Origin: Candidatus Amulumruptor caecigallinarius
GTDB taxonomy: Bacteria; Bacteroidota; Bacteroidia; Bacteroidales; Muribaculaceae
Direction of reading: 5' to 3'
DNA: 64,000 nt
Assembly: GCA_944321825.1 (NCBI GenBank)
Contig: CALUMU010000009.1
Location: forward strand, 1 to 64,000
Made by a program: the position numbers and the translations under genes. Positions 18,518 to 26,974 of the stretch are shown in pieces. Position 1 is the stretch's first letter. Every line of letters begins with the position of its first letter. The notes under the pieces are model-generated. The model searched no databases. It had not been told where the DNA came from and saw nothing but the letters and a program-made list of their open reading frames with translations.

Positions 18518-19792
18518 ATGTCCGATACGTCACAGAAACCGGCTCTATGGGTTCCTTCGCTATTCTTTGCCGAAGGAATCCCCTATGTAGTGGTGATGAC
18601 TGTGGCGGTCATTATGTACAAGTGCCTCGGTATCTCCAACACCGACATAGCCCTCTACACCGCATGGCTCTATATGCCATGGGTGATAAAGCCGTTCTGG
18701 AGTCCATTTGTCGACATGTTCGGCACCAAACGCCGCTGGATTATCTGTATGCAGTGGGCCATCGCCGCCGCGATGGCAGCTGTAGCCCTGACAGTCCCTG
18801 CCGCCGGTTTTTTCCGATGGACATTAGGCTGCTTCTGGCTCATGGCGTTCCTGTCAGCCACGCACGACATAGCTGCCGACGGCTTCTATATGCTGGGGCT
18901 TTCGGAACGCAACCAGTCGCTGTGGGTCGGCATCCGCACACTGTTTTACCGTCTTGCCATGATCGCCGGGCAGGGGGGCGTGGTGGTCATGGCCGGCTAC
19001 ATCTCCAAGAACCATCCGCAAGCAGTGGCTTGGCAGTGGGCCATGGCCGTGCTGTCAGGGGTGTTCGTGCTGCTTGCCTTGTGGCACTCCTTCATGCTGC
19101 CCCGCAGCAGTGCCGACCACAGCGAAGGGAGATGCCGCTCAGTAAGCGAGATTTTGCATGAATTTTGGGACACCATAGCCTCGTTTTTTGTAAAACCGGG
19201 CATAGCCGGAGCATTGCTGTTCATGCTTCTTTACCGATTCCCGGAGGCTCAGTTGGTCAAACTGATAGGCCCTTTCCTGCTTGACTCCCACGAGGCCGGA
19301 GGGATGTCGCTTGGCACGGAGATGGTAGGATTTGCCTACGGCACTGTCGGTGTCATAGCCCTGATAGCCGGGGGCATATCCGGCGGATGGCTCGTATCGG
19401 TCTACGGGCTGCGACGGTGCCTTATGCCTATGGCGTGGAGCATGTCGCTTACATGCCTGACGTTCGTCTACCTGAGCTTCGCTACAGACTCGTCACTACT
19501 GACGGTCAACATCTGCGTGGCAGTAGAGCAGTTTGGCTATGGGTTCGGCACCACCGCCTACACCCTCTATCTGATACACTTCGCCCACGGCCAGCGAAGC
19601 ACCTCCCACTACGCCATAGCTACAGGCATCATGGCTCTCGGGATGATGCTGCCCGGCATGGTGTCGGGCTGGATCGCGGACATGGTCGGCTACCGCATAT
19701 TTTTCATCTACACCTCGCTCTGCTGCATCGTGACGATTGCCGTGTCGGCCATCGTCCGCCGCCGCATACCGCCCCAATCGCCACACTATTGA
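18518..19792 (+). CDS. AmpG-like permease (PAT/MFS family)
   Basis: 424 residues with about twelve hydrophobic segments. The opening (ALWVPSLFFAEGIPYVVV, with TAWLYMPWVIKPFWSP soon after) is the hallmark of the AmpG/PAT branch of the major facilitator superfamily, which imports anhydromuropeptides or acetyl-CoA. HDIAADGFYMLGL near residue 110 is also typical. It is the last gene of the operon begun by the sugar kinase and suggests that the operon's substrate is an imported cell-wall sugar or muropeptide. A weak hairpin follows. Confidence 0.85.
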   Translation: MSDTSQKPALWVPSLFFAEGIPYVVVMTVAVIMYKCLGISNTDIALYTAWLYMPWVIKPFWSPFVDMFGTKRRWIICMQWAIAAAMAAVALTVPAAGFFRWTLGCFWLMAFLSATHDIAADGFYMLGLSERNQSLWVGIRTLFYRLAMIAGQGGVVVMAGYISKNHPQAVAWQWAMAVLSGVFVLLALWHSFMLPRSSADHSEGRCRSVSEILHEFWDTIASFFVKPGIAGALLFMLLYRFPEAQLVKLIGPFLLDSHEAGGMSLGTEMVGFAYGTVGVIALIAGGISGGWLVSVYGLRRCLMPMAWSMSLTCLTFVYLSFATDSSLLTVNICVAVEQFGYGFGTTAYTLYLIHFAHGQRSTSHYAIATGIMALGMMLPGMVSGWIADMVGYRIFFIYTSLCCIVTIAVSAIVRRRIPPQSPHY

Positions 19793-19804
19793 CACCACTT
19801 ACAA

Positions 19805-19836
19805 GATGCGGCCATGGACATCGCCATAGCCGCATC
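19805..19836. terminator. Hairpin between the convergent permease and mdh genes
   Basis: GATGCGGC (19805-19812) pairs with GCCGCATC (19829-19836), 16-base loop with some internal pairing. The T-tract is poor on both strands, so termination strength is uncertain. Confidence 0.5.
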
Positions 19837-19862
19837 GTAAATTTCTTTATGTCAATGCCTTA

Positions 19863-20876
19863 TCAGCAGGTCTTTGCGTCGAGGTTGGGGTTGATTTTGC
19901 ACCAGTCGGCGACAGGGGGCATCACTCCCATAGCTATCACCTCGTCACGGAGAGTGCAGAGATGCCGGTAGCTCTTCTCAAGGTCGGCTTCCTCAGCGGG
20001 AGTACCCTTGACAGGGGTGCATGTAACGCCATCGCCGGTGACAGTGGTTTCCATAGCCATCATGATATGGCTGAAACGGTCATTGTTGACATACGTGCCC
20101 ACCGGCCAGCGGAAAGGCTTGCCGCCCATAGCCGCCGCAATCATCTCCACAGAGAGATACGACGGACTCTGGAACGAGCTGCGTCCACGGAGGTCTATGA
20201 TATTCTTGCCGCCCTGGATTACGCGCACCTTCAGGGCTTCCCACTCATCAGCGGGGAGCTTGTCAGTACCGATGATTTCTGTGAGAAGCTTGCCGTCGAC
20301 CCGGGTAGTGGAAGCATATACCGCCATCTGCTCTCCGTGGCCGCCATAGGTGCGCGAATTGACCACCTCGTCGGCAGGAATCTTGAACCACTTGGCGAGT
20401 TCGTTGCGCAGACGGGTACTGTCGAGAGCCGCAAGAGTGGACACCTGCGAGGGTTTAAGCCCTGAATACAACAGGGTGATAAGACCTGTGATGTCGGCAG
20501 GGTTGAAGATGACCACGATATGCTTTACATCCGGGCAATATTTCTTCACGTCCTTACCAAACTGTTCAGCGATGGCCGCATTGCCTTTGAGAAGGTCCTC
20601 ACGCGTCATACCGGCCTTACGTGCGGCACCGCCTGAATTGACTATATATTTGGCATCTTTGAGGGCTACGGCGATGTCGTCGGTAAAAGTCAGGTTGAGA
20701 CCTTCAAACCCGCACTGCCACAACTCCTCGGCAACGCCTTCAAGTCCCTTGACGTAGGGGTCGTAGAGACAAATGTTAGGGGTAAGACCCATCATTATGG
20801 CTGTCTGGGCCATGTTGCTTCCAATCATACCGGCAGCACCGATGATGACCAACTTGTCTGTTGTAAGGTAATTCAT
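19863..20876 (-). CDS. mdh: Malate dehydrogenase
   Basis: 337 residues, cytosolic, NAD-dependent interconversion of malate and oxaloacetate. In Bacteroidales it works in the reductive branch towards fumarate and succinate. The Rossmann motif is LVIIGAAGMIGSNMAQ (about 9-24). Substrate-site residues are in AARKAGMTRED, the region around STRLRNELA (about 170), and the catalytic His in TYGGHGEQM. Length and motifs fit the lactate/malate dehydrogenase family form found in Bacteroides. Three tandem 11-bp repeats lie in its 5' region (20910-20942). Confidence 0.9.
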   Translation of the reverse strand: MNYLTTDKLVIIGAAGMIGSNMAQTAIMMGLTPNICLYDPYVKGLEGVAEELWQCGFEGLNLTFTDDIAVALKDAKYIVNSGGAARKAGMTREDLLKGNAAIAEQFGKDVKKYCPDVKHIVVIFNPADITGLITLLYSGLKPSQVSTLAALDSTRLRNELAKWFKIPADEVVNSRTYGGHGEQMAVYASTTRVDGKLLTEIIGTDKLPADEWEALKVRVIQGGKNIIDLRGRSSFQSPSYLSVEMIAAAMGGKPFRWPVGTYVNNDRFSHIMMAMETTVTGDGVTCTPVKGTPAEEADLEKSYRHLCTLRDEVIAMGVMPPVADWCKINPNLDAKTC

Positions 20877-20909
20877 GATTCAAGTATCTGATTATAGGTT
20901 TTGATGCTT

Positions 20910-20942
20910 TTGGTCGCGCCTTGGTCGCGCCTTGGTCGCGCC
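20910..20942 (-). repeat. Three perfect 11-bp tandem repeats upstream of mdh
   Basis: TTGGTCGCGCC occurs three times without a mismatch at 20910-20920, 20921-20931 and 20932-20942. The block lies 34 bases before the mdh start, in the 121-base gap after dacB. The 11-bp period is close to one DNA turn, so it could be a protein-binding array, or a recent slippage product. Confidence 0.8.
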
Positions 20943-20997
20943 AATATCTTAACACGCCACCGGGGCGGATGGTTTAGAGCAATAGGTACGGCTCAGA

Positions 20998-22455
20998 CTA
21001 ATTCTCGACATTTTCAGCGACATCCTCGGCGGCTTCATCCTTCAACAGCACCTGAGTGAGCAGGCGGCCTATCTCCTTTTTAAGCCCGGCGCGACCGCAT
21101 GTGAAATTATTGACAAACACCACGACCACGTGAGTGGGGCTACCGCCCTCATCCAGCATATATCCGCCGTAGCACTGAACGCCGCGCATACTGCCTGTCT
21201 TGGTCGCCAAACGTCCGGCAAGCGCGCTATCGCGCATGAAATTGCGCATGGTACCGTCACGTCCGGCTTTGGGGAACAGGGAGACATATCCCCCGGCCAT
21301 GTCGGTGTGATACATCCACTTGTACACTTCGGCCATGAATCTCGGGGTAATGCGGTCCTTGCGTGACAATCCGCTGCCGTCCTCGATGTTGAGTTTGCTG
21401 ATGTCGAAGCCTTTTTCGAGCCAGAAATTCTTTTCAAACCTGACGGCCTCGCCACGAGGCTGGCCCGAAGCGAGCGAACGGAGCATCCCCTCCGCCATCA
21501 TATTGTCGCTGCGGAACATCAGGCTGCGCAATATGTCCTCGACTTCGGGGGAACGGTGCACATAAATAACCTCACCCTTTTCGATATCGCTCTCTGACGG
21601 CCGCTTGCCGCCACGAGGCTTCTCGCCGATCACGATACCGGCTTTTTCAATCTCACGCATCACTTCGGCGCGCATCGTGGATGCAGGAGCCGGATTGGCT
21701 ACAGTGGCATGTATGCTCCGGCGCTTGGTATTGCCCGTGACCTGGAACACATTGCTGTTGGGATGACGGCTCAGGCGCGGCTTGCCTTTCCCGCCTTTGT
21801 ATTCCACACGGATGCCGGGCGTATGAGGCCGTGTGGTGTTGGCCGGAACCGACAGAATCATCCTGTTGTCACGGAAATTGGAGGCATAAAGCCCGGCACC
21901 GTAACACTCTATGATGTCTTCACGCAGCCAGCCGTCAGGGATGGTGCTGTCGACGAAATTGCTCTCGTCAATAACCACAGTACCCTTGATTTCCTTGATT
22001 TCCAACCGCTGGAGCGCGCCGATGATGCTGTCGGCAAAACCGGCATTGTCGGCAAAATGCGAGCTCTCGATCGTCGGGTCGCCGATTGTCGAGATGACCA
22101 CATCTCCGTCAAGCACACCTTTTTTGATTTTCCCCACCGCCGCCACAGGGGTGGAGAAGCAGCCATCAGGTGAAAACACCGAGTATGCGGTGGCTGCCGT
22201 CAGGCTTTTGGTTACAGAAGCCGGTACCATGGCGTCATCGGCATTGACATCCATCAACACCTCGCCGCTGCGCAGATCCTCTATATATATGCCGACTTTT
22301 GTCTTGGCCGCCCCGGCTATCTTAAGAGGATGCTCTGCGGCATGTGCAGGAAAGACAGCCGCTGACAGCAATATGATAAGGAACGCCGTCATCAGGCGGC
22401 CAGATAGACGTTTGGGGCGGGAATTGCCGGAAAGGCCGGCAGATGTATAAACCAC
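20998..22455 (-). CDS. dacB: D-alanyl-D-alanine carboxypeptidase/endopeptidase, PBP4 type
   Basis: 485 residues, a class C penicillin-binding protein acting in the periplasm on peptidoglycan peptides. The three active-site motifs are present: S-x-x-K in MVPASVTKSLT (about residue 80), SDN in MFRSDNMMAEG (about 320) and KTG in ATKTGSMRGV (about 420). A signal region (LMTAFLIILLSAAVFPAHA) follows a basic stretch. The start at 22455 is GTG; an ATG at 22392 would drop the basic n-region, so I keep the longer form. The insert between the first two motifs is typical of PBP4. Confidence 0.9.
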   Translation of the reverse strand: MVYTSAGLSGNSRPKRLSGRLMTAFLIILLSAAVFPAHAAEHPLKIAGAAKTKVGIYIEDLRSGEVLMDVNADDAMVPASVTKSLTAATAYSVFSPDGCFSTPVAAVGKIKKGVLDGDVVISTIGDPTIESSHFADNAGFADSIIGALQRLEIKEIKGTVVIDESNFVDSTIPDGWLREDIIECYGAGLYASNFRDNRMILSVPANTTRPHTPGIRVEYKGGKGKPRLSRHPNSNVFQVTGNTKRRSIHATVANPAPASTMRAEVMREIEKAGIVIGEKPRGGKRPSESDIEKGEVIYVHRSPEVEDILRSLMFRSDNMMAEGMLRSLASGQPRGEAVRFEKNFWLEKGFDISKLNIEDGSGLSRKDRITPRFMAEVYKWMYHTDMAGGYVSLFPKAGRDGTMRNFMRDSALAGRLATKTGSMRGVQCYGGYMLDEGGSPTHVVVVFVNNFTCGRAGLKKEIGRLLTQVLLKDEAAEDVAENVEN

Positions 22456-22609
22456 AGGATATATCTTTTATATATTAGTTAACAGTAAAAATGTCCATGT
22501 AGAGCAGAAACGATAACGAAATTACGAATTTTATTGGATATAAATGCCTTTCATCTCAGAAAAATTCAGTAATTTAGCACAGTTTTAATTTGTTTGTGCA
22601 AAATCCACG

Positions 22610-23215
22610 ATGGTAACAAAGACCCGCGACAAACTCATAGAGGTGGCACGTCAGCTCTTCGCCCACAAAGGCATAGAGAATACCACCATGAACGACATCG
22701 CATCGGCATCCGAAAAAGGACGCCGCACCATCTACACATACTTCAAAAACAAGCGCGACATCTATAACGCCGTCATAGAGCGCGAAAGCGACCACTTGGT
22801 CAGCCGCTTAGAAGAGGTAGCCTCGCTCGACCTGCCCCCCATGGAGCTGCTCGAACGCTATCTCAACGTGCGTTTCGACCTCATCATCAACTCGTTCCAG
22901 CGTCATGACACAGTGCGCTCGCTGTTCGGGCGCGACATCAAGCGCATAGCACGCATGCGCAAGATGGCTCTCGCCAAAGAGCAGCACATATTCCGCAACA
23001 TACTTGCCAAAGGAGTGGCCGAAGGAGCTTTCAACCCCGTCCAGGCCCACAGGCTCATAGCCGTAGAGCACATGACCTTCCAGGGTGTCGACTTCTCGTT
23101 CATACGCGACAATTTCGCCGACATAGGACTCAGCCGTGGCGACATGCGCCGCGACATCATCGATTTCATCCTGCAGGCCGTCAGGAATCCAGAGGATGAC
23201 AATGAACGGATTTAA
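22610..23215 (+). CDS. TetR/AcrR-family transcriptional regulator
   Basis: 201 residues. The N-terminal helix-turn-helix is clear: TRDKLIEVARQLFAHKGIEN, TTMNDIASASEKGRRTIYTYFKNK (about 3-50). The rest is an all-helical ligand domain. The gene lies 67 bases upstream of a KAS III-like synthase gene and fabG in the same direction, so it may regulate them in response to an acyl ligand, like FabR/FadR-type TetR proteins (inference from context). Confidence 0.85.
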   Translation: MVTKTRDKLIEVARQLFAHKGIENTTMNDIASASEKGRRTIYTYFKNKRDIYNAVIERESDHLVSRLEEVASLDLPPMELLERYLNVRFDLIINSFQRHDTVRSLFGRDIKRIARMRKMALAKEQHIFRNILAKGVAEGAFNPVQAHRLIAVEHMTFQGVDFSFIRDNFADIGLSRGDMRRDIIDFILQAVRNPEDDNERI

Positions 23216-23282
23216 ACTCCACCTATGAGTCCACTTCACCTCATTTATCTCCCACACACAATTCACCAGACTGAATACGACT

Positions 23283-24227
23283 ATGTACATTAACTCTACC
23301 GGGGTCTACATCCCGTCAGGCCGCATCACCAACGATTATTTCCTCAACGTCAACGGTCTCACCGATGAATGGATTACGAAACGAACCGGCATACACTCAC
23401 GGTCAAAAGTGGGTGACGGCGAGAACCAGGAGACCATGGCCGTAGACGCAGTCCGTGAAGCCCTAAAGAGCCTCCCCTACGATATCAAGGATGTCGACCT
23501 CATAGTGGCGGCAGCGTATTCCGCCATAGACAATGTGGGCACCGTGGCCCACATCATCCAACGCGAATACGACATCGACGGTGTCAAGTGCGTAGCCTGC
23601 ACGTCGGCATGTTCGTCACTGCTCAACGGGCTTGAGATAATCGAAGGGTATTTCGCCATGGGCAAAGCCTCTAAAGCCCTGCTCATCAGCTCAGAGCAAA
23701 ACTCATATTACTCCAACGAAAGCGACCCCAAATGCGGGCATCTGTGGGGCGACGGCGCGGTAGCCTTTTTCCTCTCCAAGGACAGGATGGCTCCAGGCGA
23801 GCCGGAAATCACCGAAATATTCACCTGCGGACTCGGAAACATAGGCAAAGGTCCCGACGGGGTGTGCCTGCGCCCACGCGAGGGCGGCATCGCGATGCCT
23901 GACGGCCGCGACGTGTTCATACACGCCTGCGACAACATGGTACGCGCACTCGATGAGGTCACGGCCCCGGCGGGCATGACTCCGGCACAGCTCGACTATA
24001 TAATCACCCACCAGGCCAACCTGCGCATCGTGGCACAGATAGCACACCGGCTCGAACTCGGACTCGACCACTTCCCCTGCAATATCGATACACTCGGCAA
24101 CACCGGCTCGGCCTCAGCCGGCATCGTGTTCGCGCAGCAGCGTAACCGGTTCAAGCCCGGCGACAAGGTGGCACTGACCGTGTTCGGCGGCGGCTATTCG
24201 GCCGGCGCATGCCTAATAGAAATGTAA
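23283..24227 (+). CDS. 3-oxoacyl-ACP synthase III-like (KAS III family)
   Basis: 314 residues, thiolase fold, the normal FabH length. The catalytic triad is visible: Cys in ACTSACSSLLNG (about 109), His in ITHQANLRI (about 240) and Asn in TLGNTGSASAG (about 270). It condenses an acyl-CoA starter with malonyl-ACP, using malonyl-ACP from FabD. Whether it is the housekeeping FabH or a variant for branched starters cannot be told from this window. fabG follows after 49 bases. Confidence 0.85.
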   Translation: MYINSTGVYIPSGRITNDYFLNVNGLTDEWITKRTGIHSRSKVGDGENQETMAVDAVREALKSLPYDIKDVDLIVAAAYSAIDNVGTVAHIIQREYDIDGVKCVACTSACSSLLNGLEIIEGYFAMGKASKALLISSEQNSYYSNESDPKCGHLWGDGAVAFFLSKDRMAPGEPEITEIFTCGLGNIGKGPDGVCLRPREGGIAMPDGRDVFIHACDNMVRALDEVTAPAGMTPAQLDYIITHQANLRIVAQIAHRLELGLDHFPCNIDTLGNTGSASAGIVFAQQRNRFKPGDKVALTVFGGGYSAGACLIEM

Positions 24228-24276
24228 GAAGCTTTAAACCAAACATCAAACAAATAATATACGTAAATCACCAAAA

Positions 24277-25023
24277 ATGAAATTACTCGAAGGAAAGACA
24301 GCCCTTATCACAGGCGCAGCCCGTGGCATCGGCAAGGCTCTCGCCCTCAAGTTTGCAGCTGAGGGTGCAAACATCGCATTTACCGACCTCGTAATCGACG
24401 AAAACGGCAAGGAGACCGAAGCCGAGCTCGCGGCTCTCGGCGTGAAAGCCAAGGGCTACGCATCAAATGCAGCCGACTTCAACCAGACCAAGGAAGTAGT
24501 GACCGAAATCCACAAGGAATTCGGACGCATCGACATCCTCGTCAACAATGCCGGCATCACCAAGGACGGACTGATGATGCGCATGACCGAGCAGCAGTGG
24601 GACGCAGTAATAGCCGTCAACCTCAAGAGCGCCTTCAATTTCATCAACGCCGTGCTCCCCATCATGCTCCGCCAGAAATCGGGCAGCATCATCAACATGG
24701 CATCGGTGGTGGGCGTACATGGCAACGCCGGACAGAGCAACTACGCAGCCTCCAAGGCCGGCCTGATAGCCCTCGCCAAGAGCATAGCCCAGGAGGTGGG
24801 TTCGCGCAACATCCGCGCCAACGCCATAGCTCCGGGATTCATCGAAACCGCCATGACCGCCGCCCTGCCTCAGGAAGTGCGTGACGAATGGGCTAAGAAA
24901 ATACCCCTGCGCCGCGGCGGACAGGTCGAGGATATCGCCAACGTGGCAACATTCCTCGCCTCTGACATGTCGTCATATGTCACCGGCCAAGTCATCCAAG
25001 TCGACGGCGGCATGAACATGTAG
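24277..25023 (+). CDS. fabG: 3-oxoacyl-ACP reductase (short-chain dehydrogenase)
   Basis: 248 residues. Cofactor site TGAARGIGKALA (about 12-23), NNAG in LVNNAGITKDG (about 88), catalytic Ser in NMASVVGVHGN and Y-x-x-x-K in QSNYAASKAGL (about 153-157). The C-terminal YVTGQVIQVDGGMNM is typical of FabG. It reduces 3-oxoacyl-ACP with NADPH, the step after the KAS III-like enzyme encoded just upstream. A strong terminator follows at 25066. Confidence 0.92.
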   Translation: MKLLEGKTALITGAARGIGKALALKFAAEGANIAFTDLVIDENGKETEAELAALGVKAKGYASNAADFNQTKEVVTEIHKEFGRIDILVNNAGITKDGLMMRMTEQQWDAVIAVNLKSAFNFINAVLPIMLRQKSGSIINMASVVGVHGNAGQSNYAASKAGLIALAKSIAQEVGSRNIRANAIAPGFIETAMTAALPQEVRDEWAKKIPLRRGGQVEDIANVATFLASDMSSYVTGQVIQVDGGMNM

Positions 25024-25065
25024 TAGAACACAGACAGGATAAGTAACTCTCCATATCACACACAT

Positions 25066-25106
25066 AGAAAGCCCGACGCACACTCATAAACGCGTCGGGC
25101 TTTCTT
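25066..25106 (+). terminator. Intrinsic terminator after fabG
   Basis: A perfect 14-bp stem (25066-25079 with 25092-25105) with a 12-base loop and a short T-rich end. Confidence 0.88.
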
Positions 25107-25251
25107 ATTATTCAGAGCCGGCGGACAGGAGCAGCTGGCGACGATAAGCATCCAGATATGACAGCCACGGCTTTACGCCGCAATCCGCAGCTGTTAATGC
25201 GCCCCACAGAAGTGCTTGAATAACAGGAATAAGTTAAACAATGGCAGCATG

Positions 25252-25281
25252 TTGTCATCAGGCGACTTTTGCGTACCTTTG
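25252..25281 (+). promoter_or_regulatory. Promoter of the polytopic glycosyltransferase-like gene
   Basis: TTG (25252-25254), a 19-base spacer, then TACCTTTG (25274-25281), a full Bacteroidota match. It predicts a start near 25288, about 28 bases before the ATG at 25316, and so supports that start codon. Confidence 0.7.
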
Positions 25282-25315
25282 CATACGCACTCCCGAAAAG
25301 TAATCTTGCTATATA

Positions 25316-26935
25316 ATGAATCCAATCTTATACGACACTCTCTCATTAGAACCGAATGGTTCTAATGACATCCATGGATGTCGGCCAGCAGGAGAAACAC
25401 GCCATGGCAGACTCTCCCAAACCACCGACACCGGATTTCCCTCATTACCTTTATGGTTGGGACTCCTTATATTCTCTTTCCTGATCCAACTTGTCGCAAA
25501 CTACGACTCACCGCTCCACACATACTATCGCAAGCTTGATCCTGCATGGTTTTTCATGGGTGGCAAAGCCCTGATGAACGGTTTCATCCCATACACTGAT
25601 TTTGCAGACTCCAAAGGTCCGCTTGTATGGCTGTTTTACGGTATCGGCTACCTTATATCTCCCAAGAGCTTTATAGGGGTATACGTACTCCACTCCATAT
25701 TGTATTCGTTCATATTCTATTGGGCATACCGGACAGCGTTTGAATTGTTCGCATCAACCGCCGACATAGCAAAGCGCAAATGGATGGCTGTATCAACCTC
25801 CCTGCTGCTTGCCTTGCCGTTCTTTACATACGGGCATATCGAGATGAGATGCGAGGATCTGTGCCAGTTGCCATTGATTTACTGCATATACCGGCTCATC
25901 AGATGCGTCAGAGATCCGGAATCTTCGACCGATTTCAAATCTGCCGTCATCATGGGAGTAAGCATTGCCTGCACATTAATGATAAAATGGAATATCGCAG
26001 TATTGATGTCAGCGATTCCGCTCTCAATACTCGTCATGGCATATCGCCACAAGCTGCCCACAAAATCTCTGACCGCCGGGACTGCCATCGGATTCGTCAC
26101 TGTCATCGTCCCTATTGTAATCGCTTTCGCCCTTGTAGGAGGTCTGCGAACTTTCGTCAACGAATACTTCTTCCATACCGCGCAGACATTCTCATCTTCT
26201 CTGACAGAGGCTATATCGAATTATCTACGCGAGCTGCGCGATGCTCTCACCGGCCGTGGGCTGATAGGATTCGCCACGATGTTCGTACCACTGTATTTTT
26301 TCCACAGCTCCGGATGCCGCAAATACCTGCCTGTCATGTGCGGTCTGGTCATGTTCTTAGGCCTTACATATCGATGCGGATTCGGATATTACCATTCCGG
26401 CTATGTAGCGTGGATGGTGTTTCTGTCCGCACTGATTGTAAAAGCAATCTTCTCTATCGGCATCTGTCACAACAAGACGGTCACCGCCGCCATAGCCCTG
26501 TGCACATCCGCAGTATTGTCTGCCTACGTCATACGCAATCACCGCAACTGGATATGGAATGATGAAACGAAACCGTTCATAGAGATGGAATCCAAACTGT
26601 CAGGTCTCGAAAAGCCGACCATACTGAACTGGGAATATTTTGAATATGCCGTCGGCACCAGCGCGGAGGCATTGCCGGCTTGCCGGTATTGGGCAGAGCA
26701 AACCAACGCCCAATCATTTTCGAGAGGTCCGCAACTTGCGTCCGTAAAAGCCCGCATCCCTGACATCATCACAGTGCAGTCGCATGACGCAGGGATAATC
26801 CATCCAGACAAGCAATCGACCTTAGATTCATTGAATTACCAGTATATAGGCTCTGTAGTCGACCTGTTCGGTCTGTCTTGCAACATATACATCAAAGAAG
26901 AACTGACACCACTTCTCAACCAAATGCCACACTAA
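25316..26935 (+). CDS. Polytopic membrane protein, GT-C glycosyltransferase-like
   Basis: 539 residues with about ten hydrophobic segments. The first loop after transmembrane segment 1 reads LDPAWFFMGGKALMNG followed by IPYTDFADSKGPLVW. This acidic, Gly/Lys-rich pattern is shared by ArnT/dolichyl-phosphate-mannose type GT-C enzymes, where the Asp is catalytic. A soluble C-terminal domain (about 430-539) may bind the acceptor. It is probably an inner-membrane transferase using a lipid-linked sugar (inference; donor unknown). The ~45 residues before the first membrane segment are polar, and two back-to-back inverted repeats lie within their codons (25344-25382). Confidence 0.65.
   Translation: MNPILYDTLSLEPNGSNDIHGCRPAGETRHGRLSQTTDTGFPSLPLWLGLLIFSFLIQLVANYDSPLHTYYRKLDPAWFFMGGKALMNGFIPYTDFADSKGPLVWLFYGIGYLISPKSFIGVYVLHSILYSFIFYWAYRTAFELFASTADIAKRKWMAVSTSLLLALPFFTYGHIEMRCEDLCQLPLIYCIYRLIRCVRDPESSTDFKSAVIMGVSIACTLMIKWNIAVLMSAIPLSILVMAYRHKLPTKSLTAGTAIGFVTVIVPIVIAFALVGGLRTFVNEYFFHTAQTFSSSLTEAISNYLRELRDALTGRGLIGFATMFVPLYFFHSSGCRKYLPVMCGLVMFLGLTYRCGFGYYHSGYVAWMVFLSALIVKAIFSIGICHNKTVTAAIALCTSAVLSAYVIRNHRNWIWNDETKPFIEMESKLSGLEKPTILNWEYFEYAVGTSAEALPACRYWAEQTNAQSFSRGPQLASVKARIPDIITVQSHDAGIIHPDKQSTLDSLNYQYIGSVVDLFGLSCNIYIKEELTPLLNQMPH
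25344..25382. repeat. Two adjoining perfect inverted repeats in the 5' coding region
   Basis: CATTAGAACC (25344-25353) and GGTTCTAATG (25358-25367) are separated by 4 bases. They directly adjoin the 16-bp palindrome GACATCCATGGATGTC (25367-25382). Both lie about 28-66 bases after the start codon and could fold in the mRNA or bind a protein. Confidence 0.75.
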
Positions 26936-26974
26936 CGTCCACCAGCTCCTTTATGTCCGACAACTCCGTAGATA

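Noticed and set aside
20910..20942. Tandem repeat considered as a CRISPR start
   Set aside because: Units are 11 bases with no spacers and there are no cas genes in the window. No CRISPR array was seen anywhere.
25107..25315. Gap after fabG considered for a tRNA or riboswitch
   Set aside because: No cloverleaf, T-loop or riboswitch core could be made out by eye. No tRNA or rRNA gene was recognised in the window.
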